This document shows, in pieces, positions 26,610 through 36,411 of a stretch of 37,085 bases of DNA (positions within the stretch are counted from its first letter, which is position 1; the number at the start of each line of letters is the position of its first letter). Below the pieces are notes generated by a model. That model was not told the origin of the DNA, did no database searches, and saw only the letters and a program-made list of their open reading frames with translations. The DNA is taken from NCBI GenBank assembly GCA_945787495.1, contig CALZIL010000002.1, forward strand, positions 1 through 37,085, given 5' to 3'. The translations under genes and the position numbers were made by a program. Origin of the DNA: an uncultured Afifella sp. GTDB taxonomy: Bacteria > Pseudomonadota > Alphaproteobacteria > Rhizobiales > Afifellaceae.

Positions 26610-26681
26610 TCCGGCGCGAAACCGGAGTGCCATGATCCGCCTTCTCGGTGGGTCAGGGGACAGCAACCGGTGGAGGCTGGA

Positions 26682-26936
26682 ATGGAAATCGCCGAGGTGT
26701 TTGGCTATGCGGCGTCAGGTCTGGTCCTTGCGGGATGCGCGATGCGGACCATGATTTCGCTTCGTCTTTTGAACATTGCCAGCAACGTCGCCTTCATCGC
26801 CTACGGTTTTGTCGCTGGTCTCCTGCCGATCCTGATACTGCATGCGACGCTTCTGCCGCTCAATATCTACCGCCTTGCCGAGATGCGCCGGCTGACCCGC
26901 AAGGTGCAGAGTTCTGGCAGCGACGGCAACCGATGA
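26682..26936 (+). CDS. Small inner membrane protein, three hydrophobic segments, function unknown
   Basis: The 84-residue product is largely hydrophobic, with segments near residues 5-20 (EVFGYAASGLVLAGCA), 29-45 (LLNIASNVAFIAYGFVA) and 46-62 (GLLPILILHATLLPLNI), followed by a short basic tail (YRLAEMRRLTRKV). GGAGG at 6 bases before ATG 26682 makes this start strong; the open frame upstream to 26532 is not protein-like. Similar segments occur as the membrane part of cyclic-nucleotide-binding (Popeye-like or CBU_0592-type) proteins of alphaproteobacteria, but here no nucleotide-binding domain follows. I regard it as a genuine gene of unknown role. It converges with xylA over a 122-base gap in which no clear terminator is visible. 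Confidence 0.82.
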   Translation: MEIAEVFGYAASGLVLAGCAMRTMISLRLLNIASNVAFIAYGFVAGLLPILILHATLLPLNIYRLAEMRRLTRKVQSSGSDGNR

Positions 26937-27058
26937 TGGCTCGTGCTCTTCATGCGTCCCGAACCCTGGCTGCAGGCATGACGCATTTCTGAAAGGGCGA
27001 CGATGCAAACCCATGTCTCCACTGACCCAAAGACGTATCCGACGCGACGGCGGGACGT

Positions 27059-28366
27059 TCAGACATAGCGGTTGACGATGGCCTCCAGCAGCTCTTGCCG
27101 TCCGGAACGCGGCTGCGGGTCGAGCCCGTCGCGCAGCGCCCGCGCGGCGATTTCCTCCAGTGAGCGCTGGCCGGAAAGCATCGCTTGCGCCTCGACCTCC
27201 GACCAGCCCGCATAGCGCTCGTCCAGCGGAGCCTCCAGCGCGCGGTCCTCGATCATCCGCGCCGCCGCCTTAAGGCCGCGCGCGCAAGCATCCATGCCGG
27301 CGACATGGGCGTAGATCAGGTCGGCCGGGTCCAAAGACTGCCGGCGCAGCTTGGCGTCGAAATTGATTCCGCCGCTGGTAAAGCCGCCGGCCTTGAGGAT
27401 GTGGTGAAAGGCGACCGCCAGTTCAGGGACGTTCATCGGGAACTGGTCGGTGTCCCAACCCGATTGGTAGTCGTTCCGGTTCGCGTCCACCGAGCCAAGG
27501 ATCCCCAGCGCGGCGGCGGTGGCGATCTCATGCTCGAAGGCATGGCCGGCCAGAACCGCGTGTCCGACCTCGATATTCACTTTCACTTCGTTCTCAAGCC
27601 CGTAGCGCTTGAGGAATCCGTAAACCGTCGCCACGTCGTAGTCATATTGGTGCTTGGTCGGCTCCTGCGGTTTGGGTTCGACCAGGATTGCGCCCTTGAA
27701 ATCGATCCGGTGCTTGTGCTCGACCACCATCGACAGGAACCGGCCGAGCTGGTCGAATTCGCGTCCCATATCGGTGTTGAGCAACGTCTCGTAACCCTCG
27801 CGTCCGCCCCATAAAACGTAATTCGCGCCGTCGAGTTGTTTGGTGACATCCATCGCCTCCTTCACCTGCGCGGCGGCATAGGCGAACACATCGGGGTCCG
27901 GATTGGTGGCGGCGCCGGCCATATAGCGCCGGTGCGAGAACAGGTTGGCAGTGCCCCACAGCAGCCGGATTCCGGTCGCCGCCATCTTGTCGGCAAAGAC
28001 CTCCGCGATCTCGCGCAGATTGTGGTTCGCCTCGGCGAGGCTGGTGCCCTCCGGAGCGGCGTCGCGGTCATGGAAGCAGAAGAACGGCGCGCCGAGGATT
28101 GAGAACATCTCGAACGCCGCATCGGCCTTGGCGCGGGCCGCTGCCATCGTGTCGCCGAACCACGGGCGCTCGAAGGTCTGGCCGCCGAACGGGTCGTTTC
28201 CGGGCCAGACGAAATTGTGCCAGTAGCAGACAGCGAAGCGGAGATGGTCTTCCAGACGCTTGCCGAGGACGATCTCATCCCGGTCGTAGTGGCGGAAGGC
28301 CAACGGATTGTCGGATGCCGGCCCCTCGAAACGTGCCGGCGCGATGCCGTCGAAATAGCTGTTCAT
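27059..28366 (-). CDS. xylA: Xylose isomerase XylA
   Basis: XylA converts D-xylose to D-xylulose in the cytoplasm, using two divalent metals. The 435-residue product matches the longer (class II) isomerases in size. It has the catalytic FHDRD at 98-102 (His99, Asp102), [13 protein letters not shown] near 137-149, [16 protein letters not shown] near 184-199 and the metal-binding [17 protein letters not shown] near 228-244 with Glu230 and Lys232. [20 protein letters not shown] follows, then [11 protein letters not shown] at 28364-28366 overlaps the xylB stop by 4 bases. The same frame is open upstream to 28693, but that part is antisense-type noise within xylB. It is the last gene of the xylFHGBA operon. 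Confidence 0.98.
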   Translation of the reverse strand: MNSYFDGIAPARFEGPASDNPLAFRHYDRDEIVLGKRLEDHLRFAVCYWHNFVWPGNDPFGGQTFERPWFGDTMAAARAKADAAFEMFSILGAPFFCFHDRDAAPEGTSLAEANHNLREIAEVFADKMAATGIRLLWGTANLFSHRRYMAGAATNPDPDVFAYAAAQVKEAMDVTKQLDGANYVLWGGREGYETLLNTDMGREFDQLGRFLSMVVEHKHRIDFKGAILVEPKPQEPTKHQYDYDVATVYGFLKRYGLENEVKVNIEVGHAVLAGHAFEHEIATAAALGILGSVDANRNDYQSGWDTDQFPMNVPELAVAFHHILKAGGFTSGGINFDAKLRRQSLDPADLIYAHVAGMDACARGLKAAARMIEDRALEAPLDERYAGWSEVEAQAMLSGQRSLEEIAARALRDGLDPQPRSGRQELLEAIVNRYV

Positions 28367-29823
28367 GGGTTCATTGCCTCCCTGATCGCCGGATAGAGGG
28401 TCCGGTAGCGCGCATATCCGTCGTCGTATTGCTCGACGAGCGCCGGGTCGGGCTCGATCACCGCATCGATGGTCGGCGGGACGCAGACCTTGAACGGGTC
28501 GGCGCCAGTCGCCGCGCAGATCGCAAGCCGCGCTGCTCCGAAGGCGGCGCCGATATCGCCGGCCTCGGGAACTTCCAGCGGCCGATTCAGCGCCGAAGCG
28601 AGAATGCGCAGCCAAAGGCGCGAGCGGGCGCCGCCGCCGACCGCAACGGCGCTTTCGATCGCGGTTCCCGCCGCGGCGAGCGCGCCCAGGCAATCGCGAA
28701 ATGCATAGGCGACGCCTTCGAGCACCGCCTGGGTCGCCGCCGAGGCGTCAACGCCGTGATGAAGGCCGACCAAAGCCCCGCGCGCCTCAGCGTCGTTATG
28801 CGGCGTGCGCTCGCCGGAGAGATAGGGAAGGAAGATCACCGGCGATGGCGCCGTGACCGTCTCGCCCAGCGCCGCCGTCAATTCGGCCGGATCGCGGTTC
28901 AGCAGACCCGCCAGCCAGTTGAGGCTGTCGGTCGCCGACAGGATCACACCCATCTGGTGCCAGGTTTCCGGCACCGCGTGACAGAAGGCGTGCACCGCTC
29001 CTTCGGTATTGGGCGAGAACCGCGCATTGGAGACGAACAGAACGCCCGAAGTGCCGAGCGAGGCGAAGGCGCTGCCCGGCGCCAACGCCCCCATCCCGCA
29101 GGCCGAGGCGGCGTTGTCGCCGCCGCCCCCGGCAACCACCGGCGCTTTCGCCATGCCCCAGCGCGCCCGCAATTCGTCGCGCAGGACGCCCGCCGGCTCG
29201 GTGCCCTCGACCAGGTCCGGCATGTGCGACACGTCGAGCCCGGTCGCCGCCAGCATCGCATCCGACCAGCGCCGTCCGCCGACGTCGAGCCAGAGCGTGC
29301 CGGACGAGTCCGACATGTCGGAGACATGCGTGCCGGTCAGCCGCAGCCGGATGTAGTCCTTCGGCAGCAACACCTTGGCGAGGCGTGAAAAGACCTCCGG
29401 TTCATGCTTGCGCAGCCAGGCCAGCTTGGGCGCGGTGAAGCCCGGCATGGCGATGTTGCCGGTGATGGTCCGGCTCTCTGGACGCGCCTCCTCCAGCTCG
29501 GCACACTCTTTCGCCGAGCGGCCGTCATTCCACAGGATCGCCGGGCGCAGCGCCTCGCCGGCGGCATCCAGCAGGGTCGCGCCGTGCATCTGGCCCGACA
29601 GGCCGATGCCGGACACGGCCGCAATTTCAGCCGGGCGAGACGCCACCAGCGCGTCGATCGTCCGCTCACTCGCCTGCCACCAGTCGTCGGGATTCTGCTC
29701 TGACCAGCCCGGATGCGGGCGCGAGACCGCCAGCGGCTCGCTGGCGCTCGCAACGATATTCTGCGCATCGTCGACAAGCACCGTCTTCACCGAAGACGTG
29801 CCGATGTCGATCCCCAGATACAT
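28363..29823 (-). CDS. xylB: Xylulokinase XylB
   Basis: XylB phosphorylates D-xylulose with ATP to D-xylulose 5-phosphate, the entry to the pentose phosphate pathway. The 486-residue FGGY-family product begins [19 protein letters not shown] with the phosphate-binding loop. It has SGQMHG near 76-81 (substrate contact), WNDGRS near 98-103, [14 protein letters not shown] with Asp236 as probable catalytic base, [35 protein letters not shown] and the adenosine motif [21 protein letters not shown]. It lies 7 bases after the transporter ATPase gene and overlaps xylA by 4 bases. Confidence 0.98.
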   Translation of the reverse strand: MYLGIDIGTSSVKTVLVDDAQNIVASASEPLAVSRPHPGWSEQNPDDWWQASERTIDALVASRPAEIAAVSGIGLSGQMHGATLLDAAGEALRPAILWNDGRSAKECAELEEARPESRTITGNIAMPGFTAPKLAWLRKHEPEVFSRLAKVLLPKDYIRLRLTGTHVSDMSDSSGTLWLDVGGRRWSDAMLAATGLDVSHMPDLVEGTEPAGVLRDELRARWGMAKAPVVAGGGGDNAASACGMGALAPGSAFASLGTSGVLFVSNARFSPNTEGAVHAFCHAVPETWHQMGVILSATDSLNWLAGLLNRDPAELTAALGETVTAPSPVIFLPYLSGERTPHNDAEARGALVGLHHGVDASAATQAVLEGVAYAFRDCLGALAAAGTAIESAVAVGGGARSRLWLRILASALNRPLEVPEAGDIGAAFGAARLAICAATGADPFKVCVPPTIDAVIEPDPALVEQYDDGYARYRTLYPAIREAMNP

Positions 29824-29830
29824 GGCGCGG

Positions 29831-30613
<783 letters not shown>

Positions 30614-30624
30614 CCCGGTCTCCC

Positions 30625-31938
30625 TCATGCTGTCTTGCGGCGATAGACGATGTCGAGCCAGACGGCCAGAACCAGCACCGCGCCGACGACGATGGTTTGC
30701 AGCGGCGTGTCGAGCCCCATCAGCACCATGCCCGACTGCAGCGACTGCATGACCAGCGCCCCCAGCATGGCACCGGCGATCGTGCCGACGCCGCCGGAGA
30801 GCGAGGTGCCGCCGATCACCGCCGCAGCGATGGTGAAGAGCTCGTCCAGCGTGCCTTGCGCGTTGGTGGCCGCGTTCAGCCGCGCCGTCGAGATCGCCGA
30901 GGCGATGGCGCAGAGCACGCCCATCAGCATGAAGATCATCATTTTGACGCGCTTGGTGTTGACGCCGGCCAGGTCCGCCGCCTCGGGATTGCCGCCAATG
31001 GCGAAGACATAGCGTCCGAAGCGTGTACGGGTCGCGATGAAGGTCATGACGACGCCGACGGCGATGGCGATCAGCACCGGGATCGCCAGTCCGTGAGAGA
31101 TGAACAGTCCCTCCGGTGGTGCTTCGATGCCTTGCGCCTCGGCATAGCGCGCGGCGATGCGCTTGGGCCAGGGGTAACTGTTGGCAATCCAGATTGCAGC
31201 CAGCACAAATCCACAACCGATGCTGCCCAGTACGCCCTCGGCCCAGAGCGGACGCAGCGGGAATTTGAACCGGCGGCGCTGGCGGCGGCCATTCACCAGC
31301 ATGACGATGATGGCCGCACAGGTGACCAGGCCGACGCCCCAACTCGCAGCCGCCCCGATCGAACCCTCGGTGCCGCCGCCGATCAGCCGGAAAGTCGAGT
31401 CCATCGGCGCGACGGTGCGCCCGGACGTGACCCACCATGCCGCGCCGCGCCAGACCAGCAGGCCGCCGAGTGTGACGATAAAGGCCGGGACGCCGAGATA
31501 GGCGATGACGTAGCCATGCAGCGCGCCGATCGCGGCGCCGACGAGTATGCCGAACGCCAAAGCAAGGAGCCAGGTCGCACCGTGGTCGAAGCCGATCAGG
31601 CCGGGCAGGAACTCGGCCTGGAACACGCCCATCAGCATGCCGATCACGCCGAGCACCGACCCCACCGAAAGGTCGATATTGCGGGTGACGATCACCAGCA
31701 CCATCCCCGTCGACATGACGGCGATCGAGGCTGTCTGAACGGAAAGATTCCACAGGTTTCTCGGCGTGAGAAACACCCCGCCCGAGGCGATGTGGAAGCC
31801 AATCCAGATCACCGCCAGCGCGCCGATCATGCCCAGCATGCGGGTGTCGATCTCGGTCGCTTCAAGGAAGCGCCCAATCGGTCCCGGGGTAATCTCCCGC
31901 GCCCCGCTCACGGGGGCAGACGCCGTGTGGTCGGTCAT
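30625..31938 (-). CDS. xylH: Xylose ABC transporter permease XylH
   Basis: This is the membrane component of the sugar importer. The 437-residue product has roughly ten or more hydrophobic segments and the BPD_transp_2 features of the ribose/xylose class: [62 protein letters not shown] and [24 protein letters not shown] hydrophilic insert around residues 210-270 is typical of XylH rather than RbsC. ATG at 31936-31938 is preferred over the TTG just upstream (31941). It follows xylF across a 73-base gap that contains a strong hairpin, and its stop is 12-15 bases from xylG. Confidence 0.95.
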   Translation of the reverse strand: MTDHTASAPVSGAREITPGPIGRFLEATEIDTRMLGMIGALAVIWIGFHIASGGVFLTPRNLWNLSVQTASIAVMSTGMVLVIVTRNIDLSVGSVLGVIGMLMGVFQAEFLPGLIGFDHGATWLLALAFGILVGAAIGALHGYVIAYLGVPAFIVTLGGLLVWRGAAWWVTSGRTVAPMDSTFRLIGGGTEGSIGAAASWGVGLVTCAAIIVMLVNGRRQRRRFKFPLRPLWAEGVLGSIGCGFVLAAIWIANSYPWPKRIAARYAEAQGIEAPPEGLFISHGLAIPVLIAIAVGVVMTFIATRTRFGRYVFAIGGNPEAADLAGVNTKRVKMMIFMLMGVLCAIASAISTARLNAATNAQGTLDELFTIAAAVIGGTSLSGGVGTIAGAMLGALVMQSLQSGMVLMGLDTPLQTIVVGAVLVLAVWLDIVYRRKTA

Positions 31939-31974
31939 CAAACCTGGTTCCGAGAATTCGCCAGAAGCACGTGA

Positions 31975-32004
31975 AATGGCCGGGCCCGCGCGGACCCGGC
32001 CATT
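31975..32004 (-). promoter_or_regulatory. Intercistronic hairpin between xylF and xylH
   Basis: Arms AATGGCCGGG (31975-31984) and CCCGGCCATT (31995-32004) pair perfectly over 10 bp, and the 10-base loop contains a further self-complementary CCGCGCGG. On the minus strand only a short TTTCA follows, so this is at best a weak terminator. Such stems after binding-protein genes are known to protect the upstream message, giving more binding protein than permease. That role is inferred here. Confidence 0.8.
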
Positions 32005-32011
32005 GTTCAGA

Positions 32012-33052
32012 TCAGTTGCAAACGCCCGCGGCTCCGGCCGGGACGCCCTGGCACACCACGTCTTTTGCCACCCAACCGGCGTCGATCACGACATTCAAAT
32101 TGTCGCGGGTGATCGGCAGCGGCTTGAGGAAGATCGAGGTCATCTCGACGCCCTTGGGCCCGCCGGACCACTTCTCCGCGCCCTTGATGTCGGCCATCTT
32201 CGAGCCCTTGGCCAGGGCGACGGCGATTTCGCCGGCGGCCCGTCCGAGATTGCGCGCGTCCTTCCATACAGACACCGTCTGACTTCCGAGCGCGACACGA
32301 TTCAGCGCCGCGTGGTCGCCATCCTGGCCTGAAACCGGCACCGAGCCCGCGAGACCCTGCGCCGTCAGCGCCGCCACGACACCGCCCGCAGTACCGTCAT
32401 TGGAGGCAACCACTGCATCGACCTCGTTGTTGTTGGCGGTCAGGAGCTGCTCCATGTTCTTCTGGGCATTGGCCGGCAGCCAGCCGTCGGTGTAAGCCTC
32501 ACCGACATTCTTGACCTTGCCTGCGTCCATCGCCTCCTTCAGCACCTCCATCTGGCCCGAGAACAGGAAATCCGCGTTCGGATCCGCCGCCGACCCCTTG
32601 ATGAAGACATAGCGGCCTTCAGGTTGCGCCTTTAAGACCGCGCGGGCCTGCATCCGGCCGACCTCCTTGTTGTCGAAAGTCAGATAAAAGACGTCCTGGC
32701 TCTCGATCAAACGGTCGTAGCCAACAACCGGAATCCCCTCATCAACCGCCTTTTGCACGGCGGGACCAATCGCGTCGGCGTCCTGCGCGAGAATAATCAG
32801 CGCATTGGCGCCGTTGGCGATCAAACTCTCGACGTCGGTGAGTTGCTTGGCCGCCGAGGATTGCGCGTCGGCGGAAATATACTTTGCGCCCGCGGCCTCC
32901 AGGGCGCCCTTGATCGCGGCCTCATCGGTTTTCCAGCGCTCCTCCTGGAAGTTCGACCACGATACGCCGACCGTGATGTCCTGTGCGAAAGCCACTGTGG
33001 ACATTGCCAGTGCAAAAACGCCGCCAGCAAAAGCGAGTGCGAGTCTCTTCAT
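32012..33052 (-). CDS. xylF: D-xylose-binding periplasmic protein XylF
   Basis: XylF captures D-xylose in the periplasm for XylHG. The 346-residue product has a signal peptide ([20 protein letters not shown], cleavage after AFA near residue 23) and the Peripla_BP_4 fold. Visible elements are [95 protein letters not shown] and [13 protein letters not shown], with the pattern of xylose-binding proteins. ATG at 33050-33052 has AGGGAG 6-7 bases upstream and starts the signal peptide. The frame is open back to 33295, but that extension overlaps the divergent gene. It is the first gene of the operon; the promoter must lie in the 187 bases before it. Confidence 0.96.
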   Translation of the reverse strand: MKRLALAFAGGVFALAMSTVAFAQDITVGVSWSNFQEERWKTDEAAIKGALEAAGAKYISADAQSSAAKQLTDVESLIANGANALIILAQDADAIGPAVQKAVDEGIPVVGYDRLIESQDVFYLTFDNKEVGRMQARAVLKAQPEGRYVFIKGSAADPNADFLFSGQMEVLKEAMDAGKVKNVGEAYTDGWLPANAQKNMEQLLTANNNEVDAVVASNDGTAGGVVAALTAQGLAGSVPVSGQDGDHAALNRVALGSQTVSVWKDARNLGRAAGEIAVALAKGSKMADIKGAEKWSGGPKGVEMTSIFLKPLPITRDNLNVVIDAGWVAKDVVCQGVPAGAAGVCN

Positions 33053-33128
33053 TGCTTTCTCCCTGTTGACATGCGGCCGCGCATTCGCGTCCCGAAGGCC
33101 TGCCGCCTCCCCTTGCGTTGCCGCCGAA

Positions 33129-33159
33129 TTGATGAGCCTGTTTTTCCGGGGCTCAAGAA
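33129..33159. promoter_or_regulatory. Inverted repeat in the xylF / di-heme gene divergent region
   Basis: TTGATGAGCC (33129-33138) and GGCTCAAGAA (33150-33159) match as inverted arms at 8 of 10 positions around 11 bases. A second, smaller one (TTGA-N9-TCAA) lies near 33173-33190. Either could be an operator shared by the two divergent units. No xylR-type regulator gene is in the window and no clear promoter could be assigned. Confidence 0.3.
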
Positions 33160-33239
33160 AATTCGTGACACGTTTGACGAGGTGTATCAACTTTTCCAAC
33201 AACCGCGCTCGGGTGCTGCGCGAATTGCGGCGCGGCCCG

Positions 33240-34661
33240 ATGACAGGACGGGCACTCATATGCGCCGCGGCCGTGGCGACTTTGGCGCTAGTCACCGCGT
33301 CCCGCGCCCAGGAGGCGCCATGGAGCGAGCAAGCCGTTCAACGTCACCTCGACTTCGACACCGTTGCGGCCGAGGTCGCTGCCATTGGCCCGGCAGCGCT
33401 GATCGCCCAGGGCGAGCGGCTGTTCACGGCGAAATTCACCCGCTTCGACGGTGTCGGCCGGCCGATGGCGACGCAGGCGAGCATCCCGACCAAGCGCCGC
33501 CGGCCCGCCCAATCGGCATTTGTCCGCACCAGCGGTCCCGACGCAAACGCCTGCGTCTCCTGCCACGCCGACCCCTCGCCCGGCGGCGCCGGCGACTTCA
33601 CAGTCAATGCCTTCGTCTCCGAGGGCTTCACCAGCGCCGAGTTCGACAGCCTCGACCCGCAATTCTCAAACGAGCGCGGCACGACCGCGCTGTTCGGCGC
33701 CGGCCTTATCGAGCTGCTCGCCCGCGAAATGACCACCGAGCTTCAGGCACAGCGCAGCGCGGCGCTGTCGGCGGCACGCACCACCGGCAAACCGGTTTCG
33801 GCGGCCCTGTCGACAAAGGGTGTCGGTTTCGGCGCGCTGACCGCAGCGGCGGACGGGGCCGTCGACCTTTCGGGCGTTCAGGGTGTGGACCCGGATCTGG
33901 TGATCCGGCCGTTCGGGCAGAAAGGCGTCTCGGTCTCGCTGCGGCAGTTCACCGTCAGCGCCGCGAACGCCCATCACGGCATTCAGGCGGAGGAGCGTTT
34001 CGGTGCGCGCTGGACCGGCGAGGCGGATTTCGACGAGGACGGGGTTGCCGCCGAGCTGACAGCCGGCGACGTCTCGGCGCTGGTCGCATTTCAGGCCGCG
34101 CTGGCTCCACCGGACCGGTTTGCACCGTCGGATAAAAGCTGGCGAGCCGCGGCCGACGCCGGAGCAACTTTGTTCGAGCGGTGGGGATGCGCCGATTGTC
34201 ACCGGCGCGCTTTGCCGCTGACCGGCTTGCGCTTCGCCGATCCGGGCCCCTACGACACCGCCGGCACATTGCGCGCCGCTGATGTTGGCGCCGCCATCAT
34301 TCTCGATCTTGGCGCACTCGACTGGGTGGCGAAGCTGCCTCGCAATGCGGCTGGTGACGTTCTGGTGCCGCTGTTCGGCGATTTAAAGCGCCATGTGATC
34401 GCCGACGCCGCCGTTTCGGCCTTCGGCAACGAATTGCTGGCGCAGAATTTCGTCGAGCGGAACATGTTCATGACCGCCGAACTTTGGGGCGTCGCCGCCA
34501 CGGCTCCTTATGGCCATCGCGGCGACATGACCGTGCTCGACGAGGCCATCCGCGCCCATGGCGGCGAAGGGCGCGCGTCGCGCGACCGCTACGTCGAAGC
34601 GCCCGATGCGTCGCGCGCCGAACTCGTCGCCTTTCTAAGAACGATGGGAGCAGCGCAATGA
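33240..34661 (+). CDS. Exported di-heme c-type cytochrome, DUF1111 / di-haem oxidoreductase family
   Basis: The 473-residue product has a signal peptide ([20 protein letters not shown], cleavage near residue 23) and two heme c sites, CVSCH at 105-109 and CADCH at 317-321, so it should be a periplasmic two-heme protein. The C-terminal half carries the DUF1111 (PF06537, putative thiol oxidoreductase) hallmarks: [14 protein letters not shown] with His385, [20 protein letters not shown] with His426, and [19 protein letters not shown]. Relatives are often found beside imelysins in iron uptake loci, but no imelysin is here. ATG at 33240 opens the signal peptide, and the upstream open frame overlaps xylF. 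It overlaps the next gene by 4 bases (ATGA at 34658-34661), so the two products probably act together. The substrate is unknown. Confidence 0.92.
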   Translation: MTGRALICAAAVATLALVTASRAQEAPWSEQAVQRHLDFDTVAAEVAAIGPAALIAQGERLFTAKFTRFDGVGRPMATQASIPTKRRRPAQSAFVRTSGPDANACVSCHADPSPGGAGDFTVNAFVSEGFTSAEFDSLDPQFSNERGTTALFGAGLIELLAREMTTELQAQRSAALSAARTTGKPVSAALSTKGVGFGALTAAADGAVDLSGVQGVDPDLVIRPFGQKGVSVSLRQFTVSAANAHHGIQAEERFGARWTGEADFDEDGVAAELTAGDVSALVAFQAALAPPDRFAPSDKSWRAAADAGATLFERWGCADCHRRALPLTGLRFADPGPYDTAGTLRAADVGAAIILDLGALDWVAKLPRNAAGDVLVPLFGDLKRHVIADAAVSAFGNELLAQNFVERNMFMTAELWGVAATAPYGHRGDMTVLDEAIRAHGGEGRASRDRYVEAPDASRAELVAFLRTMGAAQ

Positions 34662-36289
34662 AATTCGCCGCCGGCCTCGCCCTGCTCGCCGCTGCCTCTC
34701 CCGCGATGGCAGGCGAAGCGCCGCGCGCCATTTTGCACGCGCCCCATTTTGTCGAAGAAGCCGCGGCGGCCGGAGTCGCGCATGTCTATGACGGCCCATG
34801 GGAGCATTTCGTCGGTGGCGGCGTGGCGGCATTCGACTGCAATGGCGACCGCAAGCCTGATCTGGCCCTTGCCGGCGGCAAATCCCCCGTGCGGTTGTTC
34901 GTCAATCACAGCCAGGCCGGCGGCGCTTTGAAGTTCGATGAACGCGACACGGGATTGAGCGACAAGGACCGCGCCGGTGCGCTCGGCCTCTACCCGCTCG
35001 ACATCGACGACGATGGCCATCCGGACCTCGTTTTGCTCCGCGTCGGCCGCAACCTGCTGCTGAAGGGTGGACCGGATTGCACGTTCCAGAAGGCCAACCG
35101 GGCCTGGGCCTTTGATGGCGGCCGAGCCTGGACGACTGCCTTCGCGGCAACCTGGGAACCGGACGCCGCCTTCCCAACCCTTGCTTTTGGAAACTATGTC
35201 GACCGCAGCGCGCCCGGCTCGCCCTGGGGCACATGCGACGATAACGTCCTGCTTCGCCCCTCACCCGGCCAGACGCCGCGTTACGACCAGTTGACCGCGC
35301 TCACGCCCGGTCATTGCGCCTTGTCGATGCTGTTCACCGATTGGAACCGCTCGGGCGAGCCTTCGCTGCGCATCGCCAACGACCGCCAATATCATCTCGA
35401 CGGCGAGGAGCAGCTCTGGCGGGTCCCGCCAGGACGGGCGCCGCGGCTTTACGCGCGCTCGGACGGCTGGGAGCGCCTCAAGATCTGGGGCATGGGTATC
35501 GCCGAGGCTGATCTCAATGCCGACGGCTATCCCGAATACGCTCTGACCTCGATGGGCGACACCAAGCTCCAGCGCCTCGACGAGGAGGCCGAAGAGGGGC
35601 GCCCGGCCTATCGCGATATCGCTTTTGAGAAGGGCGCGACCGCGCACCGGCCCTATATCGGTGGCGACCGCCGCCCGTCGACCGGCTGGCACGCCGAATT
35701 TGCCGATTTCGACAATGACGGTCTGCTCGACCTGTTCATCGCCAAGGGCAATGTCGAGGCGATGCCCGACTTTTCCGCCTACGATCCGGATAATCTGCTG
35801 TTGGGACAGCGGGACGGCGGCTTCGTCGAGGCCGGCGATACGGCCGGGATCGCCCTGGACCGGCGTGGCCGCGGCGGCGCCATTGCCGATTTCAACGTTG
35901 ACGGCATGCTGGACCTTGCGGTGGTGAACCGCGGCGATCCGGTCAGCCTGTTCCGCAATCTCGGCAACCGGGCGGCGCATGGTCCGCGCCCGCTCGGCAA
36001 CTGGCTGGCCGTCGAATTGCGCCAGCCATCGCCGAACCGGAGCGCCGTTGGCGCACGGGTTTCGGTGCGCGTCGGCAACCGGACATTGGCGCGGACCGTT
36101 CAGACCGGCGGGGGCCACGCCTCAGGCCGCACCGGCTGGGTGCACCTGGGTCTTGGAACCGCCGAGCGCGCGCAGATCCGCGTGCAGTGGCCCGACGGCG
36201 AGTGGAGCCACGCCTACCGCGCCTTCGCCAACAACTTCGTCATCATCGACCGGGTTGAGGCCGAAGTCCGCTACTGGTACCCCGACTGA
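34658..36289 (+). CDS. Exported FG-GAP/VCBS repeat protein with ASPIC-UnbV domain (CRTAC1-like)
   Basis: The 543-residue product has a signal peptide ([20 protein letters not shown], cleavage after AMA). It has at least six FG-GAP type units with calcium-loop motifs, such as FDCNGDRKPDLALAGG, LDIDDDGHPDLVLLRVG, ADLNADGYPEYALTSMG, ADFDNDGLLDLFIAKG and ADFNVDGMLDLAVVNRG. The C-terminal ASPIC/UnbV domain (NWLAVELRQPSPNRSAVGAR, then VQTGGGHASG and IRVQWPDGEW) completes the CRTAC1 layout. The repeats suggest a seven-bladed propeller binding calcium in the periplasm or outside the cell. The enzyme activity, if any, is unknown. Translational overlap with the di-heme cytochrome suggests a partner or substrate-presenting role, which is inference. 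Confidence 0.92.
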   Translation: MKFAAGLALLAAASPAMAGEAPRAILHAPHFVEEAAAAGVAHVYDGPWEHFVGGGVAAFDCNGDRKPDLALAGGKSPVRLFVNHSQAGGALKFDERDTGLSDKDRAGALGLYPLDIDDDGHPDLVLLRVGRNLLLKGGPDCTFQKANRAWAFDGGRAWTTAFAATWEPDAAFPTLAFGNYVDRSAPGSPWGTCDDNVLLRPSPGQTPRYDQLTALTPGHCALSMLFTDWNRSGEPSLRIANDRQYHLDGEEQLWRVPPGRAPRLYARSDGWERLKIWGMGIAEADLNADGYPEYALTSMGDTKLQRLDEEAEEGRPAYRDIAFEKGATAHRPYIGGDRRPSTGWHAEFADFDNDGLLDLFIAKGNVEAMPDFSAYDPDNLLLGQRDGGFVEAGDTAGIALDRRGRGGAIADFNVDGMLDLAVVNRGDPVSLFRNLGNRAAHGPRPLGNWLAVELRQPSPNRSAVGARVSVRVGNRTLARTVQTGGGHASGRTGWVHLGLGTAERAQIRVQWPDGEWSHAYRAFANNFVIIDRVEAEVRYWYPD

Positions 36290-36358
36290 CGCCATACCAG
36301 ACCATTACGGAGACGCCACCATTGCGACCTGACCCCTGAACCGGAATCACAAGGAAAA

Positions 36359-36378
36359 AAACCGGAACGGTCCGGTTT
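36359..36378. other. Small hairpin before the phosphofructokinase gene
   Basis: AAACCGGA (36359-36366) and TCCGGTTT (36371-36378) form a perfect 8-bp stem with a 4-base loop in the 122-base gap. A run of A precedes it, so on the minus strand it looks like a terminator; on the plus strand no T-tract follows. It could be a weak stop after the FG-GAP gene or an operator. Confidence 0.4.
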
Positions 36379-36411
36379 CCGGCAAGCAGGTCACGAACAT
36401 GGAGACAATGC

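Larger units (their letters stand above)
25970..26681. other. About 700 bases without a convincing gene
   Basis: Several frames here are open for 70-160 codons on both strands, but none has a recognisable domain, a ribosome site or a protein-like composition over its length. The stretch is visibly less GC-rich around 26220-26480 than its neighbours. It contains the palindromic repeat at 26048-26136, a duplicated CACTGTCATCCTC (26029-26041 and 26048-26060) and the palindrome at 26594-26609. It may be decayed coding sequence or the site of past insertions. Confidence 0.6.

Noticed and set aside
28099-29388. Open frame of 429 codons on the plus strand
   Set aside because: It is antisense to xylB and part of xylA and shows no protein family features.
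33320-33700. Di-heme protein as a cytochrome c peroxidase or MauG
   Set aside because: The spacing of the two CXXCH sites (about 210 residues) and the C-terminal [15 protein letters not shown] segment fit DUF1111 rather than the shorter peroxidase family.
36290-36411. tRNA or small RNA gene in the gap
   Set aside because: No cloverleaf-type pairing or conserved T-loop sequence is visible; only the short hairpin stands out.
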